From Nocardia aobensis NBRC 100429 (lineage in GTDB: Bacteria; Actinomycetota; Actinomycetes; Mycobacteriales; Mycobacteriaceae), in the NCBI RefSeq assembly GCF_000308375.1, contig NZ_BAFQ01000073.1, forward strand, positions 1-64,000: 64,000 nucleotides of DNA, written 5' to 3'. The notes beneath the pieces are model-generated. The model saw only the letters and a program-made list of their open reading frames with translations, was not told the DNA's origin and searched no databases. This document shows, piece after piece, positions 16,930-28,996 of the stretch. Position 1 is the stretch's first letter. The number at the start of each line of letters is the position of its first letter. The translations under genes and the position numbers were made by a program.

Positions 16930-18699
16930 GTGCGCACCGGATCGAAGTTGTTCGCCCTGCTCGCCGCCCCGATTCTCGCTGCCGCCGCGTGTTCCGGAGA
17001 CAGTTCCGCCGATCGGCTCGACCGCAGTGTGCACACCTTCGCCGATGCGTTGAGCCACGGCGATCCCGCCGCCGCGGCCGCCGTCACGAGCGATCCGGCA
17101 CAGGCGACGACCACCCTCGGCGCCCTCTTCGACAGTCTCGGCAAGAAGGTCCGTGTCGACGTGCGTTCCGTACATCGGTCCGACCACCACGCGACGTTCG
17201 ACCTGGCCACCACGTGGACCTTCGGCGCGGCCGGAAATCAGTGGACCTACACCACCGCCGGGACGGCCGACGAATCCGGGGACGACTGGAAGGTCCGATG
17301 GAATCCGGCCACCGTGGCGCCCGGCCTCGAGACCGGGCCGCTGTCCTACGACACCGTCGCCCCGCAGCCGGCCGCGCGCGTGCTCGACCGCGACGGCGCG
17401 GAATTGATGACCCAGCAGGTCGTCACCCTGGTCCAGTTGGCGCCCGGCGCCGACCCGAATGCCGTTGCGGCCGTGCTCGGTCCGATCGACCCGAGTATCT
17501 CCGCGGCGAGCCTGCGCCAGGACATGGACAAGGCCCAGGGCAAACCCGTCACCGCGATCGCGCTGCGAGCCGGCGATCTCGCCCCCGTGCAGGATCGGCT
17601 CGCCGCGTTGCCGAATGTGACGCTGGCGCCGCAGACCCGGCTGCTCACCGTCGACAAGGCACTGACCTCCCCGGCCCTGTCCGGGGTGAGCGACCTGTGG
17701 CAGCACAGCACCGACGCCGCGGCCGGCTGGGCGGTGCGCGCGCAGGGCACCGACGGCGCCCATACGGTGGGCGGACAGGATCCGAAACCCGTCGCCGATA
17801 TCAGGACCACGCTCGACACCGGGATGCTGCGGCGTGCCGAGGCCGCGCTCGCGCCGATCCCCACTCCGGCCGCGATGGTGGTGCTGCGACCGTCCACCGG
17901 TGACGTACTCGCCGTGGGGCAGAACGCGCCCGCCGACGCCCAGGGCCCGATCGCGCTCACCGGGCTGTACCCACCGGGTTCGACCTTCAAGACGGTCACG
18001 GTGTCGGCCGCGTTGCAGGCCGGGCAGGTCACCGCCGACACCATGGTCGCCTGCCCCGGAACCGAGAACATCGAGGGCCGGCAGATTCCCAACGACAACC
18101 ACTTCGATCTCGGCACCGTGCCCCTGCACACCGCGTTCGCACGGTCCTGCAACACCACGATGGGACGGCTCGCGGTGAACCTGCCGCCCGACGGGCTGAC
18201 CCGCGCGGCCGCTCAGCTCGGCCTCGGTGTGGATTTCACCGCCCCCGGCATGACCACGGTGACCGGAAAGGTGCCCACCGCAGACACTTCCGCGCTGCGG
18301 GTCGAGGAGGGGATCGGCCAGGGCCGGGTGACCGCGTCGCCGTTCGGCATGGCGTTGGTCGCCGCGACCGTCGCCCGCGGTTCGGTGCCGGCGCCCACCG
18401 TCGTGGCGGGATCCCCCGGAAAGGCGGACCGGACCCCGGATCCCGTGCCCGCGCCGGTGCTGGATCAGGTGAAATCCATGATGCGCGAGACCATTACGAG
18501 CGGCACGGCCACCAGCCTCGCCGACATTCCGGGCATGCTCGGCAAGACCGGCACGGCCGAATACATCGACGACACGCACGCGCACGGCTGGTTCGTCGGC
18601 ATCGACGGTGACCTGGCGCTGGCGGTGTTCGTCGGCGATGCCGGGAGCTCGACGCCGGCGGTCGAGGCGGCCGGACGTTTCCTTCGGAATCAGCAGTAG
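16930..18699 (+). CDS. Lipoprotein penicillin-binding protein (class B-like transpeptidase)
   Basis: D,D-transpeptidase, 589 aa. A short signal ends in a lipobox (ILAAAAC), anchoring it outside. An NTF2-like MecA_N-type domain follows (HTFADALSHGDPAAAAAVT), then a dimerisation segment and the transpeptidase domain: S351-x-x-K354 (STFK), S406-C-N408, and K539-T-G. It resembles mycobacterial PbpLipo (Rv2864c). The start is GTG 16930, 8 nt after TAGGGT; earlier in-frame starts fall inside nat. Confidence 0.9.
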   Translation: MRTGSKLFALLAAPILAAAACSGDSSADRLDRSVHTFADALSHGDPAAAAAVTSDPAQATTTLGALFDSLGKKVRVDVRSVHRSDHHATFDLATTWTFGAAGNQWTYTTAGTADESGDDWKVRWNPATVAPGLETGPLSYDTVAPQPAARVLDRDGAELMTQQVVTLVQLAPGADPNAVAAVLGPIDPSISAASLRQDMDKAQGKPVTAIALRAGDLAPVQDRLAALPNVTLAPQTRLLTVDKALTSPALSGVSDLWQHSTDAAAGWAVRAQGTDGAHTVGGQDPKPVADIRTTLDTGMLRRAEAALAPIPTPAAMVVLRPSTGDVLAVGQNAPADAQGPIALTGLYPPGSTFKTVTVSAALQAGQVTADTMVACPGTENIEGRQIPNDNHFDLGTVPLHTAFARSCNTTMGRLAVNLPPDGLTRAAAQLGLGVDFTAPGMTTVTGKVPTADTSALRVEEGIGQGRVTASPFGMALVAATVARGSVPAPTVVAGSPGKADRTPDPVPAPVLDQVKSMMRETITSGTATSLADIPGMLGKTGTAEYIDDTHAHGWFVGIDGDLALAVFVGDAGSSTPAVEAAGRFLRNQQ

Positions 18700-18714
18700 C
18701 CCGCCGCCCAGTGG

Positions 18715-18730
18715 AGTGAACTTCGTCACA
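18715..18730. promoter_or_regulatory. CRP-type site upstream of the Ser/Thr kinase
   Basis: AGTGA-ACTTCG-TCACA differs from the CRP/GlxR consensus TGTGA-N6-TCACA at one base. The decamer GTCACACATA, starting inside it (18725-18734), is repeated at 18778-18787. It lies about 215 bp before the kinase start. Confidence 0.45.
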
Positions 18731-18834
18731 CATACTCTCGCTGTATAGCGAACTGATCTCGACCGCATCGCATGGTGGTCACACATATTCCGCATAGATC
18801 TCGCTCCGGCGTCAAAGCGGCCCGTCAGGCCCGC

Positions 18835-18840
18835 TACACT
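18835..18840 (+). promoter_or_regulatory. -10 hexamer TACACT, kinase promoter
   Basis: TACACT fits the actinobacterial -10 consensus and would start transcription near 18847, giving a leader of about 80 nt before the kinase. Confidence 0.4.
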
Positions 18841-18909
18841 CGTCCGGGAACACGCGCGGGACATGACCCCGCGCGCGGTAAGTCACGGATCGCGGAGAAA
18901 CTCGGAGTA

Positions 18910-18933
18910 GTGCCATCGAAACCGGCCAAGTGA
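18910..18933 (+). other. Possible 7-codon upstream ORF coupled to the kinase
   Basis: CGGAG precedes GTG 18910, which opens a seven-codon ORF (residues VPSKPAK). Its TGA stop overlaps the kinase GTG start as GTGA (18930-18933). The kinase start has no good ribosome-binding site of its own and no other in-frame start before the upstream stop at 18879, so it may depend on translation of this mini-ORF. Confidence 0.4.
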
Positions 18934-20495
18934 TCGCAGGGCATTACCGCCTGGTCGAGCGGATTGGTAGCGGCGGCACAGGCGTCGTCTGGCGTGCCGT
19001 CGACGAACGACTCGAACGGTCGGTCGCGATCAAGCAGATCCTCACCCAGCCCAGTCTGCCGCCGGGTGAGAAAGAGATCGTGCGTCAGCGCGCGTCTCGG
19101 GAGGCCCGCAACGCGGCACGCTTCCAGCACCCCAATGCGATCGTGGTCTTCGACATCACCGAGCACGAGGGTGATCCCTGCCTGATCATGGAGTATCTGC
19201 CGTCGCAGAGCCTCGCCGTGGTGCTGTCCTCGCAGGGGACGCTGCCGCTGCCGCAGGTGGCGCGCATCGGCGAGCAGGTCGCCTCGGCGCTGGTGGCCGC
19301 CCATCGCGCGGGCATCGTGCACCGAGACATCAAGCCCGGCAACGTATTGCTCGGCGACAACGGCACCGTGAAGATCACCGACTTCGGTATCTCCAAGGCC
19401 AAGGGAGATGTCAACCTCACCGCCACCGGCCTGATCTCCGGCACGGCGGCCTATTTGGCCCCCGAGGTCGCCCGCGGCGCTGAACCCAGCCCGGCCGCCG
19501 ACGTCTTCGCCCTGGGCGCAACGCTTTTCCACGCACTCGAGGGCGAACCGCCCTACGGCACCAATCCGAATCCCCTGGCGCTGCTGTACGCCGCGGCCAA
19601 CGGTCAGCTGAGCCAGCCGCGCAACGCCGGCCCGCTCACCGATCTGCTGCTGGATCTGCTCAGCTTCGAGCCGGAGGACCGGCCGAGCATGACCGACGTG
19701 CGCGATCAGCTGGCCGATTTCGCGGATCAGGCCGCCGATGCCGAATCGACCCGGATGCTGGCCACCCACCGCGGGGGCGCGCGCCGCCAGGCCACGCGCA
19801 CCCTGGATCGCCGTGCGGCACAGGCGGATATCTCCACCGCGGAGATGATGGCCACCGCGGCGGTACTGTCCGAACCGGAGATGCAGCCGGTGCGGCCCGC
19901 CGCGGCCGCCGCGCATCCCACCCGCTCCAATCCGGTGCCCGCCGTCGCGCCGGCACCCACCCGCAACGCGAAACCGTGGGTGTTCGCCGGTGGTTTCGCC
20001 GCCGGTCTGGTGATCGTCGCCGCGGCGCTGTATCTGATGTTCGGCGGCGCGAAGACGGAATCGCCCGGTTCGCAGGCGAATTCGCCGGCGGCGACCGCCA
20101 CCGCGCAGGCGGGTACCTCGACGCAGAGCGTCGCGGCCGTGGGCCAGACCAAGAGCGCCGGTAAGACGGACGTCGGTTCGGCGGCCGGTGTCATCCAGAA
20201 CTTCTACGACGCCCTCGTCGACCAGAACACCGGCACCGCATGGAATCTGCTCACTCCCGCGGCCCAGCAGGTGTACGGCAGTCAGCAGGCGTTCGCGACC
20301 TACTGGAAGCAGAACCAGATCACCGCGTACAACACCATCGAGGGCGCACGCGGGGGCGGCAGCAGCGCCAATTCCGATGGCTCGGTGGATATGTCGGTCG
20401 CCAGCATCACCTACGGTGGCCAGAACAAGTCGATCGAACTGCGCGTCGTGGTGGGCAGCAGCGGGAAGCTGCTGATCGACAGCGATACGCACTGA
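18930..20495 (+). CDS. Transmembrane serine/threonine protein kinase (Pkn family)
   Basis: Eukaryotic-type kinase, 521 aa. Gly-rich loop IGSGGTG (12-18), catalytic Lys K35 (VAIK), catalytic loop H131-R-D133-IKPGN, DFG in ITDFGISK, and ATGLISGTAAYLAPE in the activation segment. A linker leads to one membrane helix near 350-372 and an extracellular NTF2-like domain (VIQNFYDALVDQNTGTAWNLLTPAAQQ). The external domain suggests sensing at the cell surface; ligand unknown. GTG start (see the upstream mini-ORF). Confidence 0.93.
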   Translation: MIAGHYRLVERIGSGGTGVVWRAVDERLERSVAIKQILTQPSLPPGEKEIVRQRASREARNAARFQHPNAIVVFDITEHEGDPCLIMEYLPSQSLAVVLSSQGTLPLPQVARIGEQVASALVAAHRAGIVHRDIKPGNVLLGDNGTVKITDFGISKAKGDVNLTATGLISGTAAYLAPEVARGAEPSPAADVFALGATLFHALEGEPPYGTNPNPLALLYAAANGQLSQPRNAGPLTDLLLDLLSFEPEDRPSMTDVRDQLADFADQAADAESTRMLATHRGGARRQATRTLDRRAAQADISTAEMMATAAVLSEPEMQPVRPAAAAAHPTRSNPVPAVAPAPTRNAKPWVFAGGFAAGLVIVAAALYLMFGGAKTESPGSQANSPAATATAQAGTSTQSVAAVGQTKSAGKTDVGSAAGVIQNFYDALVDQNTGTAWNLLTPAAQQVYGSQQAFATYWKQNQITAYNTIEGARGGGSSANSDGSVDMSVASITYGGQNKSIELRVVVGSSGKLLIDSDTH

Positions 20496-20511
20496 TCCGG
20501 CTGCACCCGGT

Positions 20512-20533
20512 GCCTCCGCCCACGGGCGGAGGC
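20512..20533 (+). terminator. Hairpin terminator after the kinase
   Basis: GCCTCCGCC and GGCGGAGGC form a perfect 9-bp stem with a 4-nt loop, 17 bp after the kinase stop. There is no U-run, as is usual for actinobacterial terminators. Confidence 0.65.
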
Positions 20534-20576
20534 GTCGATCCGTCCGCGGTAGCTGTCGCGACCGCTATGCCCCCGG

Positions 20577-20582
20577 TAGTCT
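20577..20582 (+). promoter_or_regulatory. -10 hexamer TAGTCT for a leaderless gene
   Basis: TAGTCT ends exactly 7 nt before GTG 20589, which has no Shine-Dalgarno sequence. Confidence 0.5.
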
Positions 20583-20588
20583 CGGGCC

Positions 20589-21194
20589 GTGAGCACTCGG
20601 CAGCTGCTGAACGACGAACGGGCCGAACTGATTACGCTGCTGCGTGATCTGAGCGAAGACGAATGGGAGGCGCCCTCGCTGTGTGCGGGGTGGCGGGTAC
20701 GTGATGTGGTGGGGCACCTGCTCTACGACGAGATGTCCCTGCTGGGCTACGCGCGCTTCGCCCTCGGCTACCGGCTGAACACCGACCGCGTCAACAACGG
20801 TCTCGTCGACCGGGCTCGGGACCTCACCACGGCGCAGCTCATCGAGCGATTCGAGAACTCCGGACAGCGCATCACCGGCACGTGGCCGAGCCTGGGCCTG
20901 GCCGACATCCTGGTGCATCAGCAGGACATCCGCCGTCCCCTCGGCCGCCCCCGTACCATCCCGGCCGACCGCCTGGTCGCGGTGCTGCGCCATCCCGACC
21001 CGTTCGCCGGCCCGCGCGGATACACCCGCGGCCTGCGGTTCGTCGCCACCGACGTGGAGTGGTCCGCCGGCACCGGCCCGGAAGTCCGCGGGCCGGGCGA
21101 GGCGCTGGCGCTGGCCGCGGTGGGCCGCCCCGCCGCCCTGGAAGACCTCACCGGTGAGGGTATGGAGACACTGCGCCGGCGCCACGGAGTGTGA
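20589..21194 (+). CDS. Maleylpyruvate isomerase-family, mycothiol-dependent-type enzyme
   Basis: Protein of 201 aa of the TIGR03083 group: a DinB-like four-helix N-terminal domain with potential metal ligands in the LCAGWRVRDVVGHLLYDEM block, and a C-terminal MDMPI-type domain. Members use mycothiol as cofactor or act as S-transferases; substrate unknown. GTG start with TAGTCT 7 nt upstream. It converges with the MmyB-type regulator across a 126-bp gap that holds no gene. Confidence 0.82.
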   Translation: MSTRQLLNDERAELITLLRDLSEDEWEAPSLCAGWRVRDVVGHLLYDEMSLLGYARFALGYRLNTDRVNNGLVDRARDLTTAQLIERFENSGQRITGTWPSLGLADILVHQQDIRRPLGRPRTIPADRLVAVLRHPDPFAGPRGYTRGLRFVATDVEWSAGTGPEVRGPGEALALAAVGRPAALEDLTGEGMETLRRRHGV

Positions 21195-21320
21195 TCGCGC
21201 CACCGCGACCGGAACTTCACGACGGTAGCCCTGCCGCCTGGGTGCGGGCCCGGCTACCGTCGCGGGCCGTACGTCGGCGAGAACAGTGTCGGGCCGAAGC
21301 GAGCTGGGACGCGAAAGCCG

Positions 21321-22172
21321 CTATCGCGTAGTGGTTTCGGTGTCGGCGGTCCAGTCGGCGAGTAGGCGGAGCGCGGTCGCGCTCGGCGAATCGGGCTCTA
21401 CTGTGTGGACGATCAACGCCTGATCGGGGTCGTCGGGCAGTCGCAGCGTTTCGAAGCCCAGGTCGAGTCGCCCGACCACCGGATGCCGGTAGACGTAGCG
21501 GCCGTGAGTCTTGTCCTTCAGCGCATGGCGCGACCACAGCCGCTCGAAATCCGGATCACGCCGCCGCAGTTCGTCGATCAGCGCCGCGATGCGGTCGTCG
21601 CCGGGATTGCGGGCGGCGTCCAGCCGTAGATAGGCGACGACGTCGGCGGCCTTGCCGGGCCAGTCCTCGTACAGCTCGCGCATTCCCTCGTCGAAGAACA
21701 CCAGCCGCGCCAGATTGCGCTGCCCGGGCGGCAACGCACCGAAGTCGGTGATCAGCGCGGCGGCCGTGCGGTTCCAGGCCAGCACGTCGGTCCCGCGGCC
21801 GACGATGTAGGCGGGCACGTCGGCGGTCTCGAGCAGTCGGCGCAACCCGGGCCGTACCCGTTGTGCGGCAACGGGTTCGGTACCCGACCACGGTCGTGCC
21901 AGCCGGTACAGGTGGTCGCGTTCGAGCGGGTCGAGTCGTAACGCCCGCGCCACCGCATCCAGCACCGATTCCGAAAAGTGCAGGGTGCGGCCCTGTTCCA
22001 GGCGCACATAGTGATCCACGCTCACTCCGGCCAGCAGCGCCAGTTCCTCGCGGCGCAGTCCCGGCACCCGGCGGCGGGTGCCGTGCTCGACCAGACCCAC
22101 CTCCTCCGGACGCAGACGGGCGCGGCGCGAGCGCAGGAATTCTCCGAGTTCGGCGCGTCGATCCAGGCTCAT
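21321..22172 (-). CDS. Helix-turn-helix regulator, MmyB-like ligand-binding domain
   Basis: Transcription factor of 283 aa. The N-terminal XRE-type HTH is LRREELALLAGVSVDHYVRLEQGR, close to the start (MSLDRRAELGEFLRSRRARL), and the rest is the MmyB-type PAS-like domain (FFDEGMRELYEDWPGKAADVVAYLR), which binds fatty-acid-like ligands in solved relatives. Such regulators usually control the adjacent divergent oxidoreductase, here the aldo/keto reductase at 22316. ATG 22172 has GATACT 7 nt upstream. Confidence 0.9.
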   Translation of the reverse strand: MSLDRRAELGEFLRSRRARLRPEEVGLVEHGTRRRVPGLRREELALLAGVSVDHYVRLEQGRTLHFSESVLDAVARALRLDPLERDHLYRLARPWSGTEPVAAQRVRPGLRRLLETADVPAYIVGRGTDVLAWNRTAAALITDFGALPPGQRNLARLVFFDEGMRELYEDWPGKAADVVAYLRLDAARNPGDDRIAALIDELRRRDPDFERLWSRHALKDKTHGRYVYRHPVVGRLDLGFETLRLPDDPDQALIVHTVEPDSPSATALRLLADWTADTETTTR

Positions 22173-22315
22173 GCGGCCAGTATCGCGCGTCCGGCGCCGT
22201 CGAGTCTGGTCACGGCATGCCCAGGCTCGGCACGCACTGGTAGCCGGCGCCACCGCCGACGACTCTCGAAAAGCGGCGCCGCCACCGGGGCGGCGCGAGC
22301 GAAGGAGACACATCG

Positions 22316-23350
22316 ATGAGCACCACCCGCCGCTTCGGCAGCACCGGAATGGACATCACCCCCTTGGGTTTGGGCACCTGGGTGATCTCCGGCCCCGGCT
22401 GGCAGTACTCGTGGGGCAGCACCGACGACACCGATTCGGTCGGCGCGATCCGGCACGCCGTCGGCGCCGGACTCAACTGGATCGACACCGCGGCCGCCTA
22501 CGGGCTCGGTCACGCCGAGGAACTCGTCGGCCGCGCCCTGGCCGGCATCCCGGAGCGGGATCGGCCGTACATCTTCACGAAGGCCGGCCTGATCTGGGAA
22601 GAGGGCGACGATCCGAACGGGCCGCCGCTGCGGGTGATGCGACCGGAGTCCGTCCGCCGCGAACTGGAGAATTCGCTGCGCCGCCTCGGCACCGACCATA
22701 TCGACCTGTACCAGGTGCACTGGCCCGATACCGGTGCCCGCTTCGTCTACGGCGCCGAGGGCGAGCCGACCGGCGACGCGACACCGCTCGAGGAGTACTG
22801 GCAGGTGATGGCGGACCTGCGCAAGGAGGGCAAGGTGCGTGCCATCGGGCTGTCCAATCACGATGTGCGGCAACTGGGTATCGCCGAATCCATCGCACAC
22901 GTCGACGCGATCCAGCCACCGTTCTCGGCGCTCAACCGCGCCGCGGCACCGGAGATCGCGTGGGCGGCCGCGCACGACACCGGTGTGATCGCCTATTCGC
23001 CGCTGCAGTCGGGCCTGCTCACCGGTGCGTTCACCGCCGACCGCGTGCTCGCCGCCGACGACTGGCGCCGCGGCTACGCCGAGTTCACCACCGACCTGCC
23101 CGTCAACCTCGCCTTCGTCGACGCGCTGCGCCCGATCGCCGCCCGGCGCGGCGTCGGGGTGGCGGAGGTGGCGCTGGCCTGGGTCACGGGCTGGCCCGGC
23201 ATCACCGGGGCGATCGTCGGCGCCCGGACACCGGCACAGATCGACGGATGGGCCGGCGCTCGTGAACTCGTGCTCACCGCCGCCGACCAGGCCGAGATCA
23301 CCGCCGCACTGGTCGCCACCGGGGCCGGTACCGGTCCGGTCCGCCCGTGA
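22316..23350 (+). CDS. Aldo/keto reductase
   Basis: NADPH-dependent oxidoreductase with a TIM barrel, 344 aa. Catalytic-type residues: Asp in WIDTAAAYGLGHAEE, Tyr in the same block, Lys in FTKAG, His in YQVHWPD. The C-terminal ITGAIVGARTPAQID binds cofactor. AAGGAG precedes ATG 22316. Divergent from the MmyB-like regulator and followed by a small monooxygenase, suggesting a quinone or aldehyde detoxification unit. Confidence 0.9.
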   Translation: MSTTRRFGSTGMDITPLGLGTWVISGPGWQYSWGSTDDTDSVGAIRHAVGAGLNWIDTAAAYGLGHAEELVGRALAGIPERDRPYIFTKAGLIWEEGDDPNGPPLRVMRPESVRRELENSLRRLGTDHIDLYQVHWPDTGARFVYGAEGEPTGDATPLEEYWQVMADLRKEGKVRAIGLSNHDVRQLGIAESIAHVDAIQPPFSALNRAAAPEIAWAAAHDTGVIAYSPLQSGLLTGAFTADRVLAADDWRRGYAEFTTDLPVNLAFVDALRPIAARRGVGVAEVALAWVTGWPGITGAIVGARTPAQIDGWAGARELVLTAADQAEITAALVATGAGTGPVRP

Positions 23351-23379
23351 ATCCGTCCGAACCATCGAAGGAGAACACC

Positions 23380-23667
23380 GTGGTCCTGCACGTCGTCGCC
23401 GAACTGCACGCCCGCCCCGGCCAGGAGGATCGGTTGCGCACAGCCCTGGAGGCGATGATCGAACCGTCGCTCGCCGAACCCGGATGCCTGGACTACCGGC
23501 CCTACGCCGACCCCAACGATCCGGCTCGCATGGTGGTGATGGAGCGCTGGCACGGGCCCGACGCGCTCGAGGCTCATTTCGTGACCCCGCACTTCCGTCA
23601 TATCGCCGAGGTCCTGGACCTGATTCTCGCCACGCCTATGACGGTGTCCCGCCTGGTGCCGGAATGA
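23380..23667 (+). CDS. Antibiotic biosynthesis monooxygenase-fold protein
   Basis: ABM-fold protein of 95 aa, often annotated as a putative quinol monooxygenase. Features: VVLHVVAELHARPGQEDRLRTALEAMI, the CLDYRPYADPNDPARMVVMERW core, and FVTPHFRHIAEVLDLI. GTG 23380 is chosen because GAAGGAG lies 6 nt upstream and the domain begins there; GTG 23347, overlapping the reductase stop as GTGA, is the longer alternative. Probably co-transcribed with the reductase. Confidence 0.82.
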   Translation: MVLHVVAELHARPGQEDRLRTALEAMIEPSLAEPGCLDYRPYADPNDPARMVVMERWHGPDALEAHFVTPHFRHIAEVLDLILATPMTVSRLVPE

Positions 23668-23830
23668 GCCGTCGCGCCCCGGGCCGGACGCGGGAGCGTG
23701 ACGCCGCGTCCGGCTCGGGCGGCGGATATCGACTGGCGCCGACCCGATAGGCTGGTAGGCGGTCCGGAGCATTCGCTTCGATGTGATGACCAGCACAGAC
23801 CGGCCGGACAGACAAGGATTTCACACCGCT

Positions 23831-26923
<3,093 letters not shown>

Positions 26924-26927
<4 letters not shown>

Positions 26928-27553
26928 AATCGGTTGTGCTGCTGGACTACGGCTCCGGCAATCTGCATTCCGCGGCGCGCGCGCTGGCTCGCACCGGCGC
27001 GGAGGTGACCGTCACCGCCGATCCGAAGGCCGCGCTCGACGCCGATGGTCTGGTCGTGCCGGGCGTCGGCGCGTTCGCCGCGTGTATGGCAGGTCTGACG
27101 CAGGTGCGCGGCGAGCGGATCATCGGCACCCGCCTCGCCGGGGGCCGGCCGGTGCTCGGCATCTGCGTGGGCATGCAGATCATGTTCGAGCGTGGAGTCG
27201 AATTCGGGGTCGAGTCCGAGGGCTGCGGCCAGTGGCCGGGCACGGTGGAACGGCTTCCGGCGCAGGTACTTCCGCACATGGGCTGGAACACCGTGCAGGC
27301 TCCCGCCGACAGCGTGCTGTTCGCCGGGATGGATCCCGAGACGCGCTTCTACTTCGTGCACTCCTACGCGGCGCAGAAGTGGGAATGGGACGACAACGGC
27401 ACCATCGCCCCGGCGAAGCTGATCTGGGCCGAACACGGCGGGCCGTTCCTCGCCGCGGTGGAGAACGGGCCGCTGTGCGCCACCCAGTTCCACCCGGAGA
27501 AGTCCGGCGACGCCGGTGCGCAGCTGCTGCGCAACTGGGTCGGCTCGCTGTAG
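26924..27553 (+). CDS. hisH: Imidazole glycerol phosphate synthase, glutaminase subunit
   Basis: Class I glutamine amidotransferase, 209 aa, that feeds ammonia to HisF. The nucleophile is C81 in GICVGMQ; the His/Glu pair is in QFHPEKSG. The start [16 protein letters not shown] is typical. Overlaps hisB by GTGA. In mycobacteria hisA follows directly; here an inverted gene separates them. Confidence 0.97.
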
Positions 27554-27555
27554 GA

Positions 27556-28032
27556 CTACGTCTGCGGCGCCAGCGTGTCGACCCGGCCCGCGAGCCAGCG
27601 GCCGTCGACGTTGTCGAGGAACACCCGCAGCTGGGACCGTTCGGGCCGGGGCAGGCCGAGTGTGGCATCGCTGCGTTCGGACCGGTCCACGGTCACCACG
27701 ACCTGCGAATGTTCGGGGTCGGCCACATCGGTGCGGCATTCCACCGAGTTGGCCTCGGAGCGGACGTGCACCGAGGTCACGTGTGCGCGCCGATCGGGCG
27801 CCGACGCGGCGAACTGGTCGTGGAACTCGCCGGTGGACAACTCCAGGACCCGTCGGTCGTAGTCGTCGTAACCGGCCCAGTCGTAGGTGGTGAACTGGCG
27901 CCCGAAATCGCAGGCGGCCAATTGAATCGGGTCGGCGGGGGTTGCCGTCGCCGTGGGTGGCACGAGCGTCGCGGCGCCGGCCGCCCCGCATGACAACGCG
28001 AACATGATGGGCCGCAACGTGATCCGCGACAT
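27556..28032 (-). CDS. Secreted protein, Mce-associated-like
   Basis: Predicted 158-aa exported protein on the opposite strand inside the his cluster. A signal peptide is visible (RITLRPIMFALSCGAAGAATLV, then a TATATPADP cleavage region). The mature part, with TYDWAGYDDYDRRVLELSTGEFHDQFAAS, resembles Mce-associated proteins with an NTF2-like fold, but this is a weak pattern match. Two Cys (AACDFG, VECRTD) may form a disulfide. GAGG precedes ATG 28032. It ends 2 bp from the hisH stop. Confidence 0.7.
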   Translation of the reverse strand: MSRITLRPIMFALSCGAAGAATLVPPTATATPADPIQLAACDFGRQFTTYDWAGYDDYDRRVLELSTGEFHDQFAASAPDRRAHVTSVHVRSEANSVECRTDVADPEHSQVVVTVDRSERSDATLGLPRPERSQLRVFLDNVDGRWLAGRVDTLAPQT

Positions 28033-28065
28033 GGATGAAGGTCCTCTTCGTCGACAACGATGGCA

Positions 28066-28093
28066 GTACGTGCCCCCGACCCAGGGTACGTAC
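28066..28093. promoter_or_regulatory. Inverted repeat between secreted-protein gene and hisA
   Basis: GTACGTGCCC (28066-28075) and GGGTACGTAC (28084-28093) pair over ten positions with one G-T wobble and an 8-nt spacer, 34 bp before the minus-strand gene. It may be an operator; the rest of the 230-bp gap shows only the hisA promoter. Confidence 0.45.
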
Positions 28094-28251
28094 GCGGAAG
28101 CCGCCGGTCTGGACCTCCTGCGCACAGTGACACACGCAGACTTCGGATTGCCCGCCGTTGTCCAGCTCAAACGTGTGATGCTCGTCCCCGCAGGCAGTGA
28201 CCGGCGTCCCATATGCGCCATCCCGGCACCGCGACGCCAACCGGTAGCCAG

Positions 28252-28257
28252 TAGGCT
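28252..28257 (+). promoter_or_regulatory. -10 hexamer TAGGCT for leaderless hisA
   Basis: TAGGCT ends exactly 7 nt before GTG 28264, so hisA-impA-hisF-hisI have their own promoter after the inverted insertion. Confidence 0.55.
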
Positions 28258-28263
28258 GCACAC

Positions 28264-28995
28264 GTGAGTCTTGTGCTGCTACCCGCCGTCGATGTCGCCA
28301 ATGGTGAGGCCGTGCGCCTGGTTCAGGGGGAGGCCGGCAGCGAAACCAGCTACGGCGCCCCCCGCGATGCCGCGCTGGCCTGGCAGGAGGCGGGTGCCGA
28401 ATGGGTGCATCTGGTCGACCTGGACGCGGCCTTCGGACGCGGCTCCAACCGCGAACTGCTCGCCGAGGTCGTCGGTGAGCTGGATGTGAAGGTCGAGCTG
28501 TCCGGCGGCATCCGCGACGACGACTCGCTGAAGGCCGCGATGGCCACCGGATGTGCCCGGGTCAACCTGGGTACCGCCGCACTCGAGGATCCGCAGTGGT
28601 GCGCCCGCGCCATCGCCGAATACGGCGACCGGGTCGCGGTCGGCCTGGACGTGCGGATCATCGACGGTGACTACCGGTTGCGGGGCCGTGGCTGGGTGAG
28701 CGACGGCGGCGACCTGTGGGAGGTGCTCGAGCGCCTGGAACGCGACGGCTGCGCCCGCTACGTGGTCACCGACGTGAGCAAGGACGGCACCCTGCAGGGC
28801 CCCAACCTCGACATTCTGCGGCAGGTGTGCGCGGCCACCGAGGCACCGGTGATCGCCTCCGGCGGCGTCTCCACCCTCGACGATCTGCGGGCCATCTCCG
28901 GGCTGGTGTCCGACGGAGTGGAAGGCGCGATCGTCGGAAAAGCCTTGTACGCCGGGCGTTTCACGCTGCCCGAGGCGCTGGACGCGGTTCGCTGA
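28264..28995 (+). CDS. priA: Phosphoribosyl isomerase A (HisA/TrpF dual role)
   Basis: TIM-barrel isomerase, 243 aa. In actinobacteria this hisA homologue (PriA) isomerises both ProFAR (histidine) and phosphoribosyl anthranilate (tryptophan). Catalytic-type Asps are in [13 protein letters not shown] and [16 protein letters not shown]; phosphate sites are ELSGGIRDD and [12 protein letters not shown]. The absence of trpF from the trp cluster here supports the dual role. GTG start, leaderless by the TAGGCT box. Confidence 0.95.
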   Translation: MSLVLLPAVDVANGEAVRLVQGEAGSETSYGAPRDAALAWQEAGAEWVHLVDLDAAFGRGSNRELLAEVVGELDVKVELSGGIRDDDSLKAAMATGCARVNLGTAALEDPQWCARAIAEYGDRVAVGLDVRIIDGDYRLRGRGWVSDGGDLWEVLERLERDGCARYVVTDVSKDGTLQGPNLDILRQVCAATEAPVIASGGVSTLDDLRAISGLVSDGVEGAIVGKALYAGRFTLPEALDAVR

Positions 28996-28996
28996 C

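Noticed and set aside
16705..18864. 719-codon antisense frame across the PBP gene
   Set aside because: Shadow of the PBP coding strand; rich in Arg, Gly and His with no domain, while all PBP motifs read on the plus strand.
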